A DNA stretch of 64,000 nucleotides. Source: Lycium barbarum (taxonomy: Eukaryota > Streptophyta > Magnoliopsida > Solanales > Solanaceae). The stretch is from positions 50,614,950 through 50,678,949 of the forward strand of contig NC_083348.1 in the NCBI RefSeq assembly GCF_019175385.1, in the 5' to 3' direction. Below are positions 21,968-33,762 of this stretch, piece by piece. Under the pieces are notes generated by a model that was not told where the DNA came from, made no database searches, and saw nothing but the letters and a program-made list of their open reading frames with translations. The translations under genes were made by a program, and so were the position numbers. Numbering within the stretch: position 1 is the stretch's first letter; each line of letters opens with the position of its first letter.

Positions 21968-21981
21968 AAAGGGGGAAAGGA
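21968..21981 (+). other. Polypurine tract of LARD1
   Basis: AAAGGGGGAAAGGA directly before TGTTACATCCCG, preceded by ACATTCGAGGATGAATGTTC, as in Tekay (33728 onward). Confidence 0.92.
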
Positions 21982-22402
21982 TGTTACATCCCGCATTTTT
22001 GGACTAGGAAATTGAATCGTCCGATATGAGCAAAATTACCCGAGCCTGGAGAATTCGATCATATCCAAGGATGAAAATCAAGAGCTTGGCGTATACGAGA
22101 AATGAAGTCCCAAAATTATTTAAGACGAAAAAGTGTGACGACGATGATCGAAAATAATATTTTATATTTGCCAATGGAGGCTATGAAAGTGGTGTTATAT
22201 TACATGGTAATGGTAATGGGTATATGGAGTATGTTAAAAGTGATCACTATTTAATTAAATTGAGATCAAGAAATTAATTATGCGGTGAAAGGTTAAATAG
22301 CGAATTTATTTGTGGTATTAGTTTGGGCTATGGACTAGAATTCTATTACATGATTATGATAATGAGTATATGAAGTGTGTTAAAAATGGTCCATGTTTAA
22401 GT

Positions 22403-22407
22403 GAATT
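22403..22407. repeat. Target-site duplication GAATT (left)
   Basis: GAATT precedes the solo LTR and recurs at 25053-25057. Confidence 0.92.
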
Positions 22408-22771
22408 TGTCACGACCCGGCTAGGGGCCACGACGGGTACCCGGGGCTAACCACCGAGCACCGCTCGTACAATCATTTACCTAACCCATTTAACAATCAT
22501 TCATCTATTTCCGGTTAACTTTAAAAAGAGGATTTGCTTTTCATTACAAAAATATAATGCGTTGATACAAAAACATATCTCAATATACTTATACACATGC
22601 GTACTACCCACGTTGTGGAACCACACAACCCACATCGAGCATCTATGAGCCTCTATTGAGTGGCATACAAATATATACACAAAAGGAACAACCAATTAGC
22701 ACCTCCGGAAGATGGAGTGCTCTTCAGCTCGGCTAGTGACTCCTATCAGTCTGGACCGCTTTCCCGTCTAC

Positions 22772-22827
22772 CTGTGGGCATGAACACAGCATCCAAAGAA
22801 AAGGATGTCAGTAGGAGCATTGTACTG
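22772..22827 (-). other. Three-hairpin module with compensatory arms (solo LTR 1)
   Basis: Here the second hairpin is CATCC/GGATG, where other families have CGTCC/GGACG or CCCCC/GGGGG. The third is CTGTG/CACAG in place of CTGCG/CGCAG. Loops keep TTCTT and TTCATGCC. Both arms changed together, which is the key evidence for base pairing. The first hairpin keeps CAGTA/TACTG. Confidence 0.75.
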
Positions 22828-24647
22828 AGTATGTAAGGCATACATCAAGAAATAAAGTAAGAATAAGAAAGTAAAGTAAGTACAAGGAGATAATCGATAA
22901 CTGCTTGCCTCATAAGGCGGATCCATGCATGCATACTCATAAAGCATCATATAGTAAATTGCTGCGGAACGCGCAGCCCGATCCATATGTCATCATATGT
23001 TAGTGCCGAGGAACGTACGGCCCGATCCATAAATATAATAAGTTAGTGCCGAGGAACGTACGGCCCGATCCATAACCCATATATCCCGCGTTCGGGCATC
23101 CCGCGTCCGGGATGAAATCATGATATGCCAGCTGACCAGGTGGCTATGCGTCTATAGCGCCTCACCTTTCCCCATTTCCCCTGAAAACATTTTCATATCA
23201 TATATATACATACATAATATACATAGCATGCTTGAGAGCCCAAGGAAAATCTGTAAGTACGTCGGAGTGACGTAAGGTCGAAAGCCTCCGATTATGTTAT
23301 GGAGTAATCATCGTCGCTTTGTCTCACCTTGAAGGAACAATTATTATAAGGCGACACTTTCAATGAAGAATAGCATTAAAAGAAAGCATAGAATAAAATC
23401 ATGAACTTCATAAGACATCCATTCATATACTTTGGAAGATTTAGAAATAAAGTCACCATTCATGAATAAATTGAGAAATCAGTAAATAGCTCGACGTTCT
23501 CATATAGTCCTTGAAATCGTAAACTTGAAACTTTTAAACATAAGATCGTTCTCATCATAGTCATCATAATGATATTCTCACTTTTGACATCATCGTTGTC
23601 ATTGAAAAAAAAAAATCCTTCGTCGTTATCATAAGAACTCACATAATCACAACCTTTGGTTTTGGAAAATAGGAGTACTTGGAAAACATTTATGGAATAT
23701 CAAGAAGGAAATCATGCTTCGGAATCTTAGACTTTTTAACCTTTGATAGCAAGGAAAAGATGGGAGCATTTATGAAATCGTAAGCTAGGGATCATGCCTT
23801 TAAAAGAAAGGGAATAGCCTCACATACCTCGGTCATTTAGCTAAGATATCGCTCACTTGTTCTCCGTCGATATCACGTCATTACCTTCATAAGAGAATTC
23901 GTATCAACATTAGTAAACTAACTACAAGAACGCATCGCTAATTCTAGGAACAGTCGGACACCGCTTCCTTCGCTCATACCATTTTTCTCATGTTTTATAT
24001 CAACTCCCAACATTCATAATATTACTTTCAATATCATCATCGACAATCGTCATTTACGTACATTTGGCAAAATCCACCATCTTCCTCCAATTTTCCCTTA
24101 TTTCTACTTCTAGCTCATCCTTGCGTTTTCATGCATTTGCTTGTTTCATGATATAAACATCATTTATAACGTACTTGTATTCACAACACTTCAATATTCA
24201 TAGTTCAATTCCACTATCATTCATTTATGTCACTATTCACTCAATAATGACCCATTTCTATGTTCTTCTACATTTCAAGTGTCTAGGCTTTCCAATACTT
24301 CAAACAACATGGAAAAATCATGAAACTTACCTTGGGTGATGGTTGAACAATCCTTAAGTTGAAATACTTCAATTAGCCAAAACCCTAGTTCCACCTTCTT
24401 GGGAATTTCTTGATTTAGAAGATCTTTTGATGTGTTCTCACACTTATTTTCATGAATTTAGTGGTGATGATCTTGATATTCCCTTTGATTCTCTTGAATT
24501 CTTATGGAGGAAATATTTGGAGAGTTCTAGAATGTCCTTGAGTTGTATGGATGAATAATGAAATGAGTTGAAGTCCAAGTCCCTTTTAATAATTACAAAA
24601 ACTGATCTTTAATGAATTCTTCTCGGGATGAATAGTGGTCTTAAACC

Positions 24648-24910
24648 ACCATATACGGACCGTATTTGGATTTACGGTCCGTCCTCCATGGCAGTATTTA
24701 ACCATTTCAAAGACAGAAAGTTTTGGCTGAGGAACATGGCAGTTTACGACTAAGGTTTACGGTCCGTAAACCAGTTTACGGGCCGTCCTCCAAGTCGTTT
24801 TTAACCATTTTCACAATTTACAGAAAGTTGAGATTTTAGACAAGCTGGAGGACGATTGCACTATACGGTCCGTAAATCACTTTACGGGTCGTATAGTGCC
24901 ATATACGACC
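24648..24910. repeat. TACGGTCCGTA palindrome cluster in solo LTR 1
   Basis: Six or more copies, including TACGGACCGTA, TACGGTCCGTAAA and TACGGGTCGTA, separated by short spacers with a repeated CCGTCCTCCA phrase. Same motif as 1594-1832 in an unrelated lineage. Confidence 0.75.
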
Positions 24911-25052
24911 ACTGGATAGAACATTTTCCGCGACTTTCGTATTTTCCAAAACTTCTTAATTAGCCATTCCCGCCTTAACAAAACACCATACACTCAAACT
25001 TTTCATCATTCCACTCATCATACAAGTATGGAGAAATTTCCGAGGTGTAACA

Positions 25053-25057
25053 GAATT
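25053..25057. repeat. Target-site duplication GAATT (right)
   Basis: Matches 22403-22407; the LARD1 LTR resumes here. Confidence 0.92.
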
Positions 25058-27732
25058 AGGATCAAGAAATTAATTATGTGTATAATTGGTTAAATATTGA
25101 ATTATAATGCTTGATAAAGGAGTTAATTAAAGAATAAGTGGCTAAGTGGGAATGTGGAATCCACGTGTAGTCATGTAACGTGCAACACCTAAATGACTAA
25201 GATGTATACATATTTGGTGGCTTCTTTTAGGAGTAGAACGTGTAAGTATAATGAATAGGCAGGGGCCCATGATCCATTAGAATATACCTCTTTTGAGACT
25301 TTTATTAGAGGTGTCTTTGATATTAAGATTTATAGGTAGCATTTTTTTTTCATTAGCTGAGTGTTCTGGTATAGGAACGTAGGTGAGCAACAATATGCAC
25401 ATATATGTGTATCTATTTTTTTGTTAGATACAACCTGCCATAGGAAAATTCTTATGCGCAAAAAAATAATAATATACCTAACGATATAAAGGTTATGCCA
25501 CGTCGGTTTCTTTCGGATAATAGCAATTCAGAAATTTCTTCAAAGTGAAGTAAGGTGGATAAAGAGTACTTCTTTGAATATAAGGTAAGAAATCCTCTCT
25601 CCTAGATGTATTTGAGTTATCCGAATCGTACCTATGTTGCTAGATTAAAGAATTACGAAAGCTCTATCGAAAATCGGAAAAATTGTTGTTGTTATCATGT
25701 GGACTGTTTGGTGGTTGTTATGAATTATTTTGTAGGTTGGAATATCGTGGGATTGACTGTAGTTGTTATTGTTGTGTTTGTTGTTATATTGTGTATATAC
25801 GAAAATAAATAAGTGTATACCAGTATCGGTATAGGAATTTATATTGGCCTATTTTGGAAGTAATTTAGGAATGAATTTGATTCTATTTGAATATGTATTT
25901 GTTAATATTGTTGTTGGCATTGTGATTGATATTTTGGCTAAATTGTGGGAATTGATGAAATAAACACGAACTTGAGAATAAAATCGTCACTTAGAAAGAG
26001 TTGAGTTTGTGGGCTGTTTTCTCGTTATAATCATATGATATAAGGATAGAATTTGTAGTAAATGACTTCCTTATATTGTTGAGAATGTTATTAAGTTAAG
26101 AAAGGAGCATACAAAAGGTGACATGGGTTGTACAGATCCTACTTCAAGCTTGACGATCATTATAAAGTATTATGAAGTCATTATGGATATATATGTTGTG
26201 TTGTGGAGATTTATTTTTGTTATTTTGGCTGTTATGGTGATATATGGAATTCGGAGGTATTAGCGATATTGGGGAGATGCTACCTGTTTCATTGTAGGAT
26301 CAAGTTATCAATTGATATACGCAATATACGAAAGCCATCTAAAGTCATACACATATTTCCTTGTTATAGGATTAGCATCAGCATTACGACGAGTTCGTTT
26401 TGGGTTTATACTGGCAACTAAAGGTATGTAAAGCTAACCCTTCATTCTTTTGGCATGATTTATATGAAACGAACGAACGACGAATGTATGAGCTCCTATT
26501 CTTAGAGACACTAGGATGGTTAATGTTCTTGCTTTCCATATGCTGTTTCATATTGTCTCGATACGTGTCTATGATTCCTAAAGTTCCTTTTGACATAATT
26601 CATAATGACGTTCAAGGTGTACTTGATATGACTGTCTCCGTTGATACTCAAGTGTTAGTTCATTCTACCTATTCTATTGAGTCTCAGATGATGATTTGAT
26701 TTGCATATGGTTACTCACTACTCTACTCGTGCATACTGTTATTATATCTTTCACCGAGTCCCGGGCCGGGAATGTTCTCGTGCACAGTTCACTGCATTAT
26801 TCACCGAGCCCCTCACTAGAGGGCCGGGTACGGTATATGTATATATATGATGATATGATGATGTACGCAAGTTTGATCGAGGATTGGAGAGGATCTTCGT
26901 CAAATACCGGACTTTGCCTTTTTTATTATGGTGCCAAGGATGGTATGTGATGACTTTATTCACCGAGTCTCGTAATGGGCCGGGTACGATATATGATAAT
27001 GACATGCATGTTTTACGTTTCATAAGGCCAGTGTATTGGTGTTTAAATGTCATACTTGTCTCCTATAATCTCTATTTCAGTCGTGATTCTCTTGTTGTAT
27101 TTCACGCTTTATATACGCAGTATATATCTCGTACTGACCCCCCTTTCTTCTGGGGGCTGCATTTCATGCCCGCAGGTACAGATACTCGGTTTGGCGATCC
27201 TCCAGCTTAGGATTTCCACTCAGCTGTCTTGGGGAGCTCCATTGTCCTAGAGCCTAGACTATTGGTACAGATCTTTTGATGTATATATATGTTTAGCTAG
27301 GGGTACGGCGGGGCCCTGTTCCGTCATATTTCACTATCGATACACTTAGAGGTTTGTAGACATATGTGTGGGTTGTGTATAAGTTTTGTTCTGCTATGTC
27401 TATATGGCTTACGTATGGTATTGACATGTTGTGATATCCTTGTCGGCTTATGTATGGTATTGACATGTTGTGGCAGCCTTGTCGGCTTGTGTATCATATT
27501 GACATGTAGTGGCAGCCTTGTCGGCTTGCGTATCATATTATATTTTGATTAGTTGTGACTCCTCAGGAGACAGGTTATCTAGATACCTATTTATTGTGAC
27601 GTTGTGAACCTTTGGGGTTCTTTTGCAAAGTTTCCATATTGTTCTTAAGAATCAGTTGTCTATATTTAACAGGTACGTATACGGGTGCCCAGCTCGAGCA
27701 CTAGTCATGGCCCACGGGGTTGGGTCGTGACA

Positions 27733-27823
27733 ATATATCTTTCACCGAGTCCCGGGCCGGGTATGTTTTCGTGCACAATTTCGCTGCATTGTTCACCGAG
27801 CCCCTCACTAGAGGGTCGGGTAC

Positions 27824-27867
<44 letters not shown>

Positions 27868-28646
27868 ATGATGATATGATGATGTGATGATGGAACCGAG
27901 ACCCATGATGGGCTGGGCATGGTATACATGTATACGACTTTATTCACCAAGTCCATAATGGGCCGGATATGGTATATGATATAGCTATGCATGATTTCAT
28001 TTCATAAGGCACAGGTACAGTGATTTCTTGATTGCCATACTTGTCTCATGTAATCTCTTATTGTATTTCATGCTTTATATACTCAGTACATATCTCGTAC
28101 TGACCCCCTTTCTTCGAGGGGGCTGCGTTTCATGCCCGCAGGTACGGATACTCGATTTGGTGATCCTTTAGCCTAGGATTTCTACTCAACTGTTTCGAGA
28201 GCTCCATCCTTCCGGAGCCTATCTTATTTTGGTACAGATTCTTTTGATGTAGACTTATGTTTATCCAGGGGTACGGCGGGGCCCTGTCCCGTCATATTTC
28301 ACTATTGATACTCTTAGAGGTCTGTAGACATGTATGGGTTGTGTATAAGTTTTGTTCAGCTGTGTCTATGTGATTCGCTATGGATATTCCCGTCTGTAGT
28401 GGCAGCCTTGTCGGCTTGCGTATCGTATTGGTATGTAGTGGCAGCCTTGTCGGCTTGCGTATCGTATTACGTTTTGATCAATTGTGACTCCTCACGAGAC
28501 AGGTTATCTTGATATATATGACGTTATGAACCTTTAGTGTTTTTGCAAGTTTCCATCCTTGGTTTCAGTCTGACTATATCTAACAGGTACGTATACGAGT
28601 GTCCAGCTTGGGCACTAGTCATGGCCCACGGGGTTGGGTCGTGACA
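27733..28646 (+). repeat. Tekay 5' LTR, truncated to its 3' third
   Basis: Homologous to 35720-36585 and to LARD1 26745-27732. Contains a long TA microsatellite (about 27826-27864), the hairpin module (28084-28141) and two 39-bp repeats. It ends GGGTCGTGACA. Confidence 0.9.
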
Positions 28647-28650
28647 AAAG

Positions 28651-28662
28651 TGGTATCAGAGC
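28651..28662 (+). other. Primer-binding site of Tekay
   Basis: TGGTATCAGAGC four bases after the LTR end. The leader that follows has a branch-like CCCTAAC (28802-28808) and a TTTACAG acceptor-like site just before the gag ATG at 28828. Confidence 0.95.
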
Positions 28663-28827
28663 AGTTCATCCTCGGAGTGTCTACAGACCGTGTCTAGTAG
28701 AGTCTTGTTTATCGGTGTGTTGTGCACCACATCTTTTAGGATGTTTCTTTTCCTTCTTACTCTAGATCGTGTGATAGAGCTATATTATCAGGATAATCCC
28801 TCCCTAACAAATATTGTGTTTACAGCT

Positions 28828-30240
28828 ATGCCTCCAAAGAAAGCGACAACTGCCTAGAAGGGCAAATCGGTAGCAGGAGATACTAGCCAGACTTGGAGAG
28901 TTACTAGGGCCCGTTCCCAATCTATGCCTGAGATTGTACTTCAGTCGGCGAGTTCTGCTACACCGCCACTTCCAAAGGAGCTTAGAGCAGCAGTAGCTCT
29001 AGATCAGGGGGTAGCTCCACCCCCAGCTCCCGAGGCCCAGTACCTGAGCCTCCAGCTCCTCAGCCAGGGCTGGAGGATAGGGCCATGAGAGATGCAGTCC
29101 AGCTGCTGACCAGATTAGTAGCAGGGCAGGCTCGCAGGTAGGGACTAGGAGTTGACCATGCGGATAGATCTGATAGCTTGAGGGCTCGTGACTTCTTAAG
29201 TTGTAATCCTCCAGAGTTTTTCGGGTCAAAGCCCAAGGATGATCCGCAGGAGTTTATCCGGTAGATGCAGCGTACATTGAGGATAATCAAGGCTTCTGAG
29301 ACTGAGTCTGTTGAGTTGGCTTCGTATCGGTGGCGTGATGTAGCTGTTAATTGGTATGAGTCGTGGGAGTTATCTAGGGGCAAGGGTGCTCCTCCAGCAG
29401 TATGAGATGAGTTTGTGGAGGCCTTCCTTGGCCACTTCCTGCCTCCAGAGATGAGGCGAGGCAGAGTTGATAGATTCTTACATTTGAGGCAGAATGGCAG
29501 AAGTGTTCGAGAATATAGTCTTGAGTTTGATTCGTTGGCTAGGTATGCGCCAACTATTGTAGCCGATATGGTTGATAGAGTGCATCGTTATGTGATGGGG
29601 CTGGATCGTTATTTGATTGATGGCTGTATGGCAGTGGCTCTTCTGCCACGTATGGATATTGCTCGAGTATAGGCATATGCACAGGGGGTAGAGGATCGAC
29701 ACAGAGGGCGTCAGCCAGATAGAGATTACGACAGAGGCCAGCATAAGAGGGCTAGATCGGCTGGTTATCCTGGTGAGTTTCGAGGTAGGCAGCCTCAGCA
29801 GTATATTAGATATTCTTCCCAGCCAGCACGGAGTGCACCCCCACAATTCACAGGTAGGAGATTTAACAGCACAGGGTATTCAGGAGCCGATCAGAGCTCC
29901 AAAGCTTTGGGTTGGCAGATGAATCAGTGGAGGCCACCTTTGCCTCGGTGTTCTCGGTGTGGTAGGCTCCATTCTGGGGAATGCCGTCTTGCTACAGGTG
30001 CTTATTTTTCTTGCGTCCGTCAAGGCCATGTTATGAGAGAGTGTCTGTATGGGGGTGATCCGGGTGGTGTGGCTTAGCCTACTGGGTTGGTTGCTGGTTC
30101 ATCTTCTTCTGTAGCTAGGCGTCCCATTGGGCAGGGTATTTAGACACCAGTAGGCCGTGGCAGAGGTCGTGGTGGAGCTTCCAGTTAGCGGTCCTTCTAA
30201 CCGCATATATTCCTTGGCTAGTTGATAGGATCAGGAGGCG
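28828..30240 (+). pseudogene. gag: Tekay gag, broken
   Basis: Starts MPPKKATTA and meets TAG at codon 10 (28855-28857). Frame pieces carry PPEFFGSKPKDDPQEFI, ETESVELASYR, FLGHFLPPEMRRGRVDRF and REYSLEFDSLARYAP, with the zinc-knuckle region CSRCGRLHSGEC followed by a damaged second knuckle (tyrosine for the first cysteine, then CVRQGHVMREC). It parallels the intact family A Gag along its length. Stops at 29139, 29263, 29402, 29670 and near 30075 mostly read TAG where family A has CAG, i.e. C-to-T in a CAG context. It would have been the particle protein. Confidence 0.9.
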
Positions 30241-31547
30241 TCACCGAATGTGATTACAGGTATATTATCGATTTTCTCTCGGGACGTATATGGATTGATA
30301 GATCCAGGCTCCACCTTATCATATATATCTTCCTTTGTTGCTAGTAGAATCGGGATAGAACCTGAGTTGATAGAACCATTTGAAGTAGCTATACCGGTAG
30401 GAGATTCTGTCATAGCAAAACATGTATATAAAATTGTTTGGTGATTATATATAGTCGTCACACCGTGGCAGATCTGATAGAGTTAGATATGACTGAGTTT
30501 GATGTTATTATGGGTATGGATTGGTTAGCTTCTTGTTATGTTAACGTTGATTGTAGAGAAAAGATAGTTCGATTTCAGTTTCCAGGGGAGTCGATTATAG
30601 AGTGGATGGGGAATACAACATCGCCGAGGGGTAAGTTTATTTCATACCTCGAGGAAAGAAAGATGGTTAGAAAGGGTTATATTTATCATCTGGTTCGTGT
30701 GCACGACCTGAAAGTAGAAGTACCGACTCTTCAGTCAGTCCCGATAGTTAATGAATTTCCAGACGAACTTCCAGCTCTTCCTCCTGAGCGGAAAATAAAG
30801 TTTACCATAGATGTATTGCCAGATACTCAGCCCATATCTATTCCTCCTTATAGAATGGCACCTGCAGAGCTAAAGGAGTTAAAAGAGCAACTGAGGGACT
30901 TATTAGAAAAGGGCTTCATCAGGCCTAGCATATCACCTTGGGGAGCACTGGTATTATTTGTGAGAAAGAAGGATGGGTCACTGCGGATGTGTATTGATTA
31001 TAGGCAGCTGAATAAAGTAACAATAAAGAATAGATATCCCCTCCCCAGGATTGATGATCTATTTGACCAGTTGCAGGGTGCTAAATGCTTTTTGAAGATA
31101 GACTTACGATCAGGCTATCATCAGGTGCGGGTGAAGGAGGCAGATATTCCGAAGACTGCATTCAGGACCCGATACGGGCATTATGAGTTTAGAGTGATGT
31201 CCTTTGGGCTGACTAATGCTCCAGCGGTATTTATGGATTTAATGAACCGAGTGTTCAAACCATTCTTGGATATGTTCGTGATTGTATTTATCGATGATAT
31301 TCTGGTCTATTCACGTTCAGAAGAGGAGCATGCAAATCATTTGAGGATGGTACTTAGGGTGCTCCAACACCGGAAGTTGTATGCTAAGTTCTCTAAATGT
31401 GAATTCTGGTTGACTTCAGTAGCATTCTTGGGGCACATTATTGGAGCTCATGGTATCCAGGTAGATACACAGAAGATCGAGGCTGTAAAGACTTGGCCTA
31501 GACCTACGACACCTACTGAGGTACGTGTCGTAGTTTTCTGGGGCTAG
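30241..31547 (+). pseudogene. pol: Tekay protease and reverse transcriptase
   Basis: Protease: ITGILSIFSRDVYGLIDPGS with the active-site D in LIDPGS, then a stop at 30442-30444 soon after. [15 protein letters not shown], then [38 protein letters not shown], the fingers [19 protein letters not shown], palm [26 protein letters not shown] and the catalytic FIDDILVYS box (near 31290), followed by the thumb. FIDD is the common form in plant chromoviruses, so the catalytic site is intact. The 369-codon frame is the longest left in this element. It ends by a short frame-breaking insertion at about 31522. RT copies element RNA in the particle. Confidence 0.92.
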
Positions 31548-32340
31548 CAGGAGATTTGTAGAAAAGTTTGCCTCAATTTCAGCGCCTATAACAAGGCTAA
31601 CTCAGAAGGCAGCTAAGTTCCAGTGGACTGATGCATGTGAGCAAAGCTTCCAGTTATTGAAAGATAAGCTGACTACGGCTCAAGTCGTAACTCTTCCAAA
31701 GGGACCAGATGGCTATGTTATATATTGTGATGCTTCAGGTGTTGGATTAGGTTATGTATTGATGCAGCATGGTAGGGTTCCCGACAGCTCAGAAAAAACG
31801 AAAGGAATTATCCTACTCACGATCTGGAGTTAGCAGCGGTAATTCATGCCTTGAAGATATGGAGGCATTACTTATATGGTGTTCATGTTGATGTTTATAC
31901 GGATCACAAGAGTCTCCAATATATTTTTAAGCAGAAGGAGCTGAATTTACGGCAAGGAGGTGGTTAGAGTTACTTAAGGATTATGATGTTGATATTCTAT
32001 ACCATCTAGGGAAAGCAAATGTTGTAGCAGATGCTCTTAGCCGCAAATATATGGGTTGCTTGACAAATGTGCAACCAGAAAAGAAGGAGATGGTCCGTGA
32101 GATTTACCGTCTAGCTAACCTTGGAGTATGTTTGGTTGATTCTGGAGATGAGTGAGTTTCTGTTCAAGAAGTTGCTAAATCCTCTATCATAGAGGCGGTA
32201 AAGAGACACCGGTACGAGGACCCTGTTCTGGCACGGTATAGAGATACAGCTCTTCAAAAGGAGAAGACCCCGTTCAAAGTTACACCTGATGGCGTGTTAT
32301 GATATGAAGGCAGACTATGTGTACCTGAGGTTGCAGGGCT
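31548..32340 (+). pseudogene. pol: Tekay RNase H region
   Basis: Fragments in changing frames: RFVEKFASISAPITRLTQKA, FQWTDACEQSFQLLKDKL, VIYCDASGVGLGYVLMQHG, then a deletion near 31785, [37 protein letters not shown] and [16 protein letters not shown]. Together these are the RNase H domain and the linker to integrase. A TGA at 32154 and several indels break it. RNase H removes RNA from the cDNA hybrid. Confidence 0.88.
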
Positions 32341-33657
32341 ACGACAACAAGTTATGGGAGAGGCACACTATGCCCGTTATTCTGTTCATCCAGGGTCAAC
32401 GAAGATGTATCATGAGCTCAGATGTTTATATTGGTGGGATGGCATGAAGAAGGACATAGCGGAGTTTGTTGCTCAGTGCCTGAATTGTCAACAGGTTAAG
32501 GTCGACCATCAAAAGCCTGGTGGGTTATCACAGGAGATAGAGATCCCAACCTAGAAATGGGAAGTAATTAATATGGACTTCATTACAGGTTTACCTCGCA
32601 CACCACAGAAGTATGACTCTATATGGGTTATTGTGGATAGGCTGACAAAATCAGCCCATTTTCTTCCAGTCAGGACTACTTATTCAGCTGAGGACTATGC
32701 AAGGTTATACATTAAGGAGATAGTGAGACTTCATGGGATTCCCACATCTATTATTTCAGACAGAGGAGCTCAGTTTACAACTAACTTCAGGAGATCATTC
32801 CAGGGGGGATTGGGGACACAGGTGAGTCTTAACACAGCATTCCACCCTCAGACTGACGGACAGGCCGAACGTACTATTCAGACACTACAAGATATGTTGC
32901 GGGCCTGTATTATTGATTTTAGAGGAAGCTGGGACGATCATTTGCCACTTATCGAGTTTGCTTATAATAATAGCTACCATTCTAGTATCCAGATGGCACC
33001 GTATGAGGCCTTATATGGGAGGAAGTGTAGGTCACCTATTGGTTGGTTTGATGTTGGTGAGACGAATTAATAGGCCCAGACATGATTTACCAAGCTGTTG
33101 ATAAGGTAAAGCTTATTCAGGAGAGGTTATTGGCAGCCCAGAGTCGACAGAAGTCATATACAAATAATCGACGTCGACACTTAGAGTTTCAGGTTGGTGA
33201 TTGGGTGTTCTTGAAGGTGTCACCCATGAAGGGTGTAATGAGATTCGGCAAGAAGGGCAAGCTTATCCCGAGGTACATTGGGCCTTATCAGATTATTCGT
33301 AGGGTAGGCAAGGTTGCCTGTGAGTTGGACCTACCATCTGATTTGGAAGCAGTACATCCAGTCTTTCATGTGTCAATGTTTCGCAAATGTATTGGTGACC
33401 CTTCTAGAGTATTCCCCGTGGATGATGTCCAGGTGACAGAGGAGCTGTCCTATAAGGAGAACCCTATAGCTATACTTGATCGGCAAGTTAGAAGATTGCG
33501 TACTAAGGACGTGGCTTCCGTCAAAGTATTATGGAGAAATAATAATAGAGAAGAGATGACCTGGGAAGCCGAAGATGAGATGAAGAATAAGTATCCTTAC
33601 TTGTTCCCTACGCCTGCAGGTAATTTAAATTCCTCACTTGATTATATTGATTGGTAG
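32341..33657 (+). pseudogene. pol: Tekay integrase with C-terminal chromodomain
   Basis: Zinc finger: EAHYARYSVHPGSTKMYHEL with CLNC; a TAG at 32552 replaces the tryptophan of PTWKWE. Core: [19 protein letters not shown], the catalytic aspartates in [12 protein letters not shown] and SDRGAQFT, and the glutamate in [13 protein letters not shown] one-base shift near 33067 separates the C-terminal part: VGDWVFLKVSPMKGVMRFG, IGPYQIIRRVGKVACELDLP, HPVFHVSMFRKCIGDPSRV. It ends with the chromodomain ENPIAILDRQVRRLRTKDV...VLWRNNNREEMTWEAEDEM. This chromodomain marks the Tekay/Del lineage and would steer insertion to heterochromatin, in keeping with the nested setting. Confidence 0.92.
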
Positions 33658-33747
33658 ACGAGACTACATGTTATAGCAATAAAGGAAACTTCCCCGAAAT
33701 TTTTATAAGACCTTATAGGACCAGTTTACATTCGAGGACGAATGTTC

Positions 33748-33762
33748 TAAAGGGGGGAAGGA
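33748..33762 (+). other. Polypurine tract of Tekay
   Basis: TAAAGGGGGGAAGGA directly before TGTTATATCCCG, preceded by ATTCGAGGACGAATGTTC. Confidence 0.93.

Larger units (their letters stand above)
22408..25052 (-). mobile_element. Solo LTR 1 (Tekay-like, minus strand)
   Basis: 2,645 bp, sense TGTTACACCTCGG...GGGTCGTGACA, flanked by GAATT, with no internal sequence: the usual product of LTR-LTR recombination. It has the donor-like block in degenerate form (23793-23829, AGGTATGTGAGGC), the CCCGCGTCCGGG unit pair (23091-23112), a TACGGTCCGTA palindrome cluster (24648-24910) and the hairpin module with altered arms (22772-22827). Confidence 0.93.
16013..27732 (+). mobile_element. LARD1: noncoding Tekay-related element with nested solo LTR
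   Basis: A truncated 5' LTR (16013-17680), PBS, 4.3-kb internal region without coding capacity, purine tract and 3' LTR (21982-27732, interrupted by 22408-25057). The 5' LTR lacks about 1.37 kb of its start; the junction with gag shows shared TTGAGTTTG, consistent with a deletion at microhomology. No TSD can be read because the left end is gone. It shares leader and PPT sequence with the coding Tekay element at 27733-36585, a plausible helper. Confidence 0.88.
21982..27732 (+). repeat. LARD1 3' LTR (interrupted)
   Basis: Segments 21982-22407 and 25058-27732 make a 3.1-kb LTR from TGTTACATCCCG to GGGTCGTGACA. It differs from the 5' copy by scattered substitutions and by an extra segment of about 60 bp at 26864-26924. 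Donor-like block at 26422-26457, hairpin module at 27118-27175. A third-hairpin arm reads CTGCA, consistent with CG deamination. Confidence 0.9.

Noticed and set aside
25606..25812. 68-codon valine-rich frame with a hydrophobic end
   Set aside because: Lies within the LARD1 3' LTR, in T/G-rich sequence. The hydrophobic run comes from GTT/ATT composition.
29060..29383. 107-codon minus-strand frame
   Set aside because: Antisense of Tekay gag; the sense strand carries recognisable Gag motifs.
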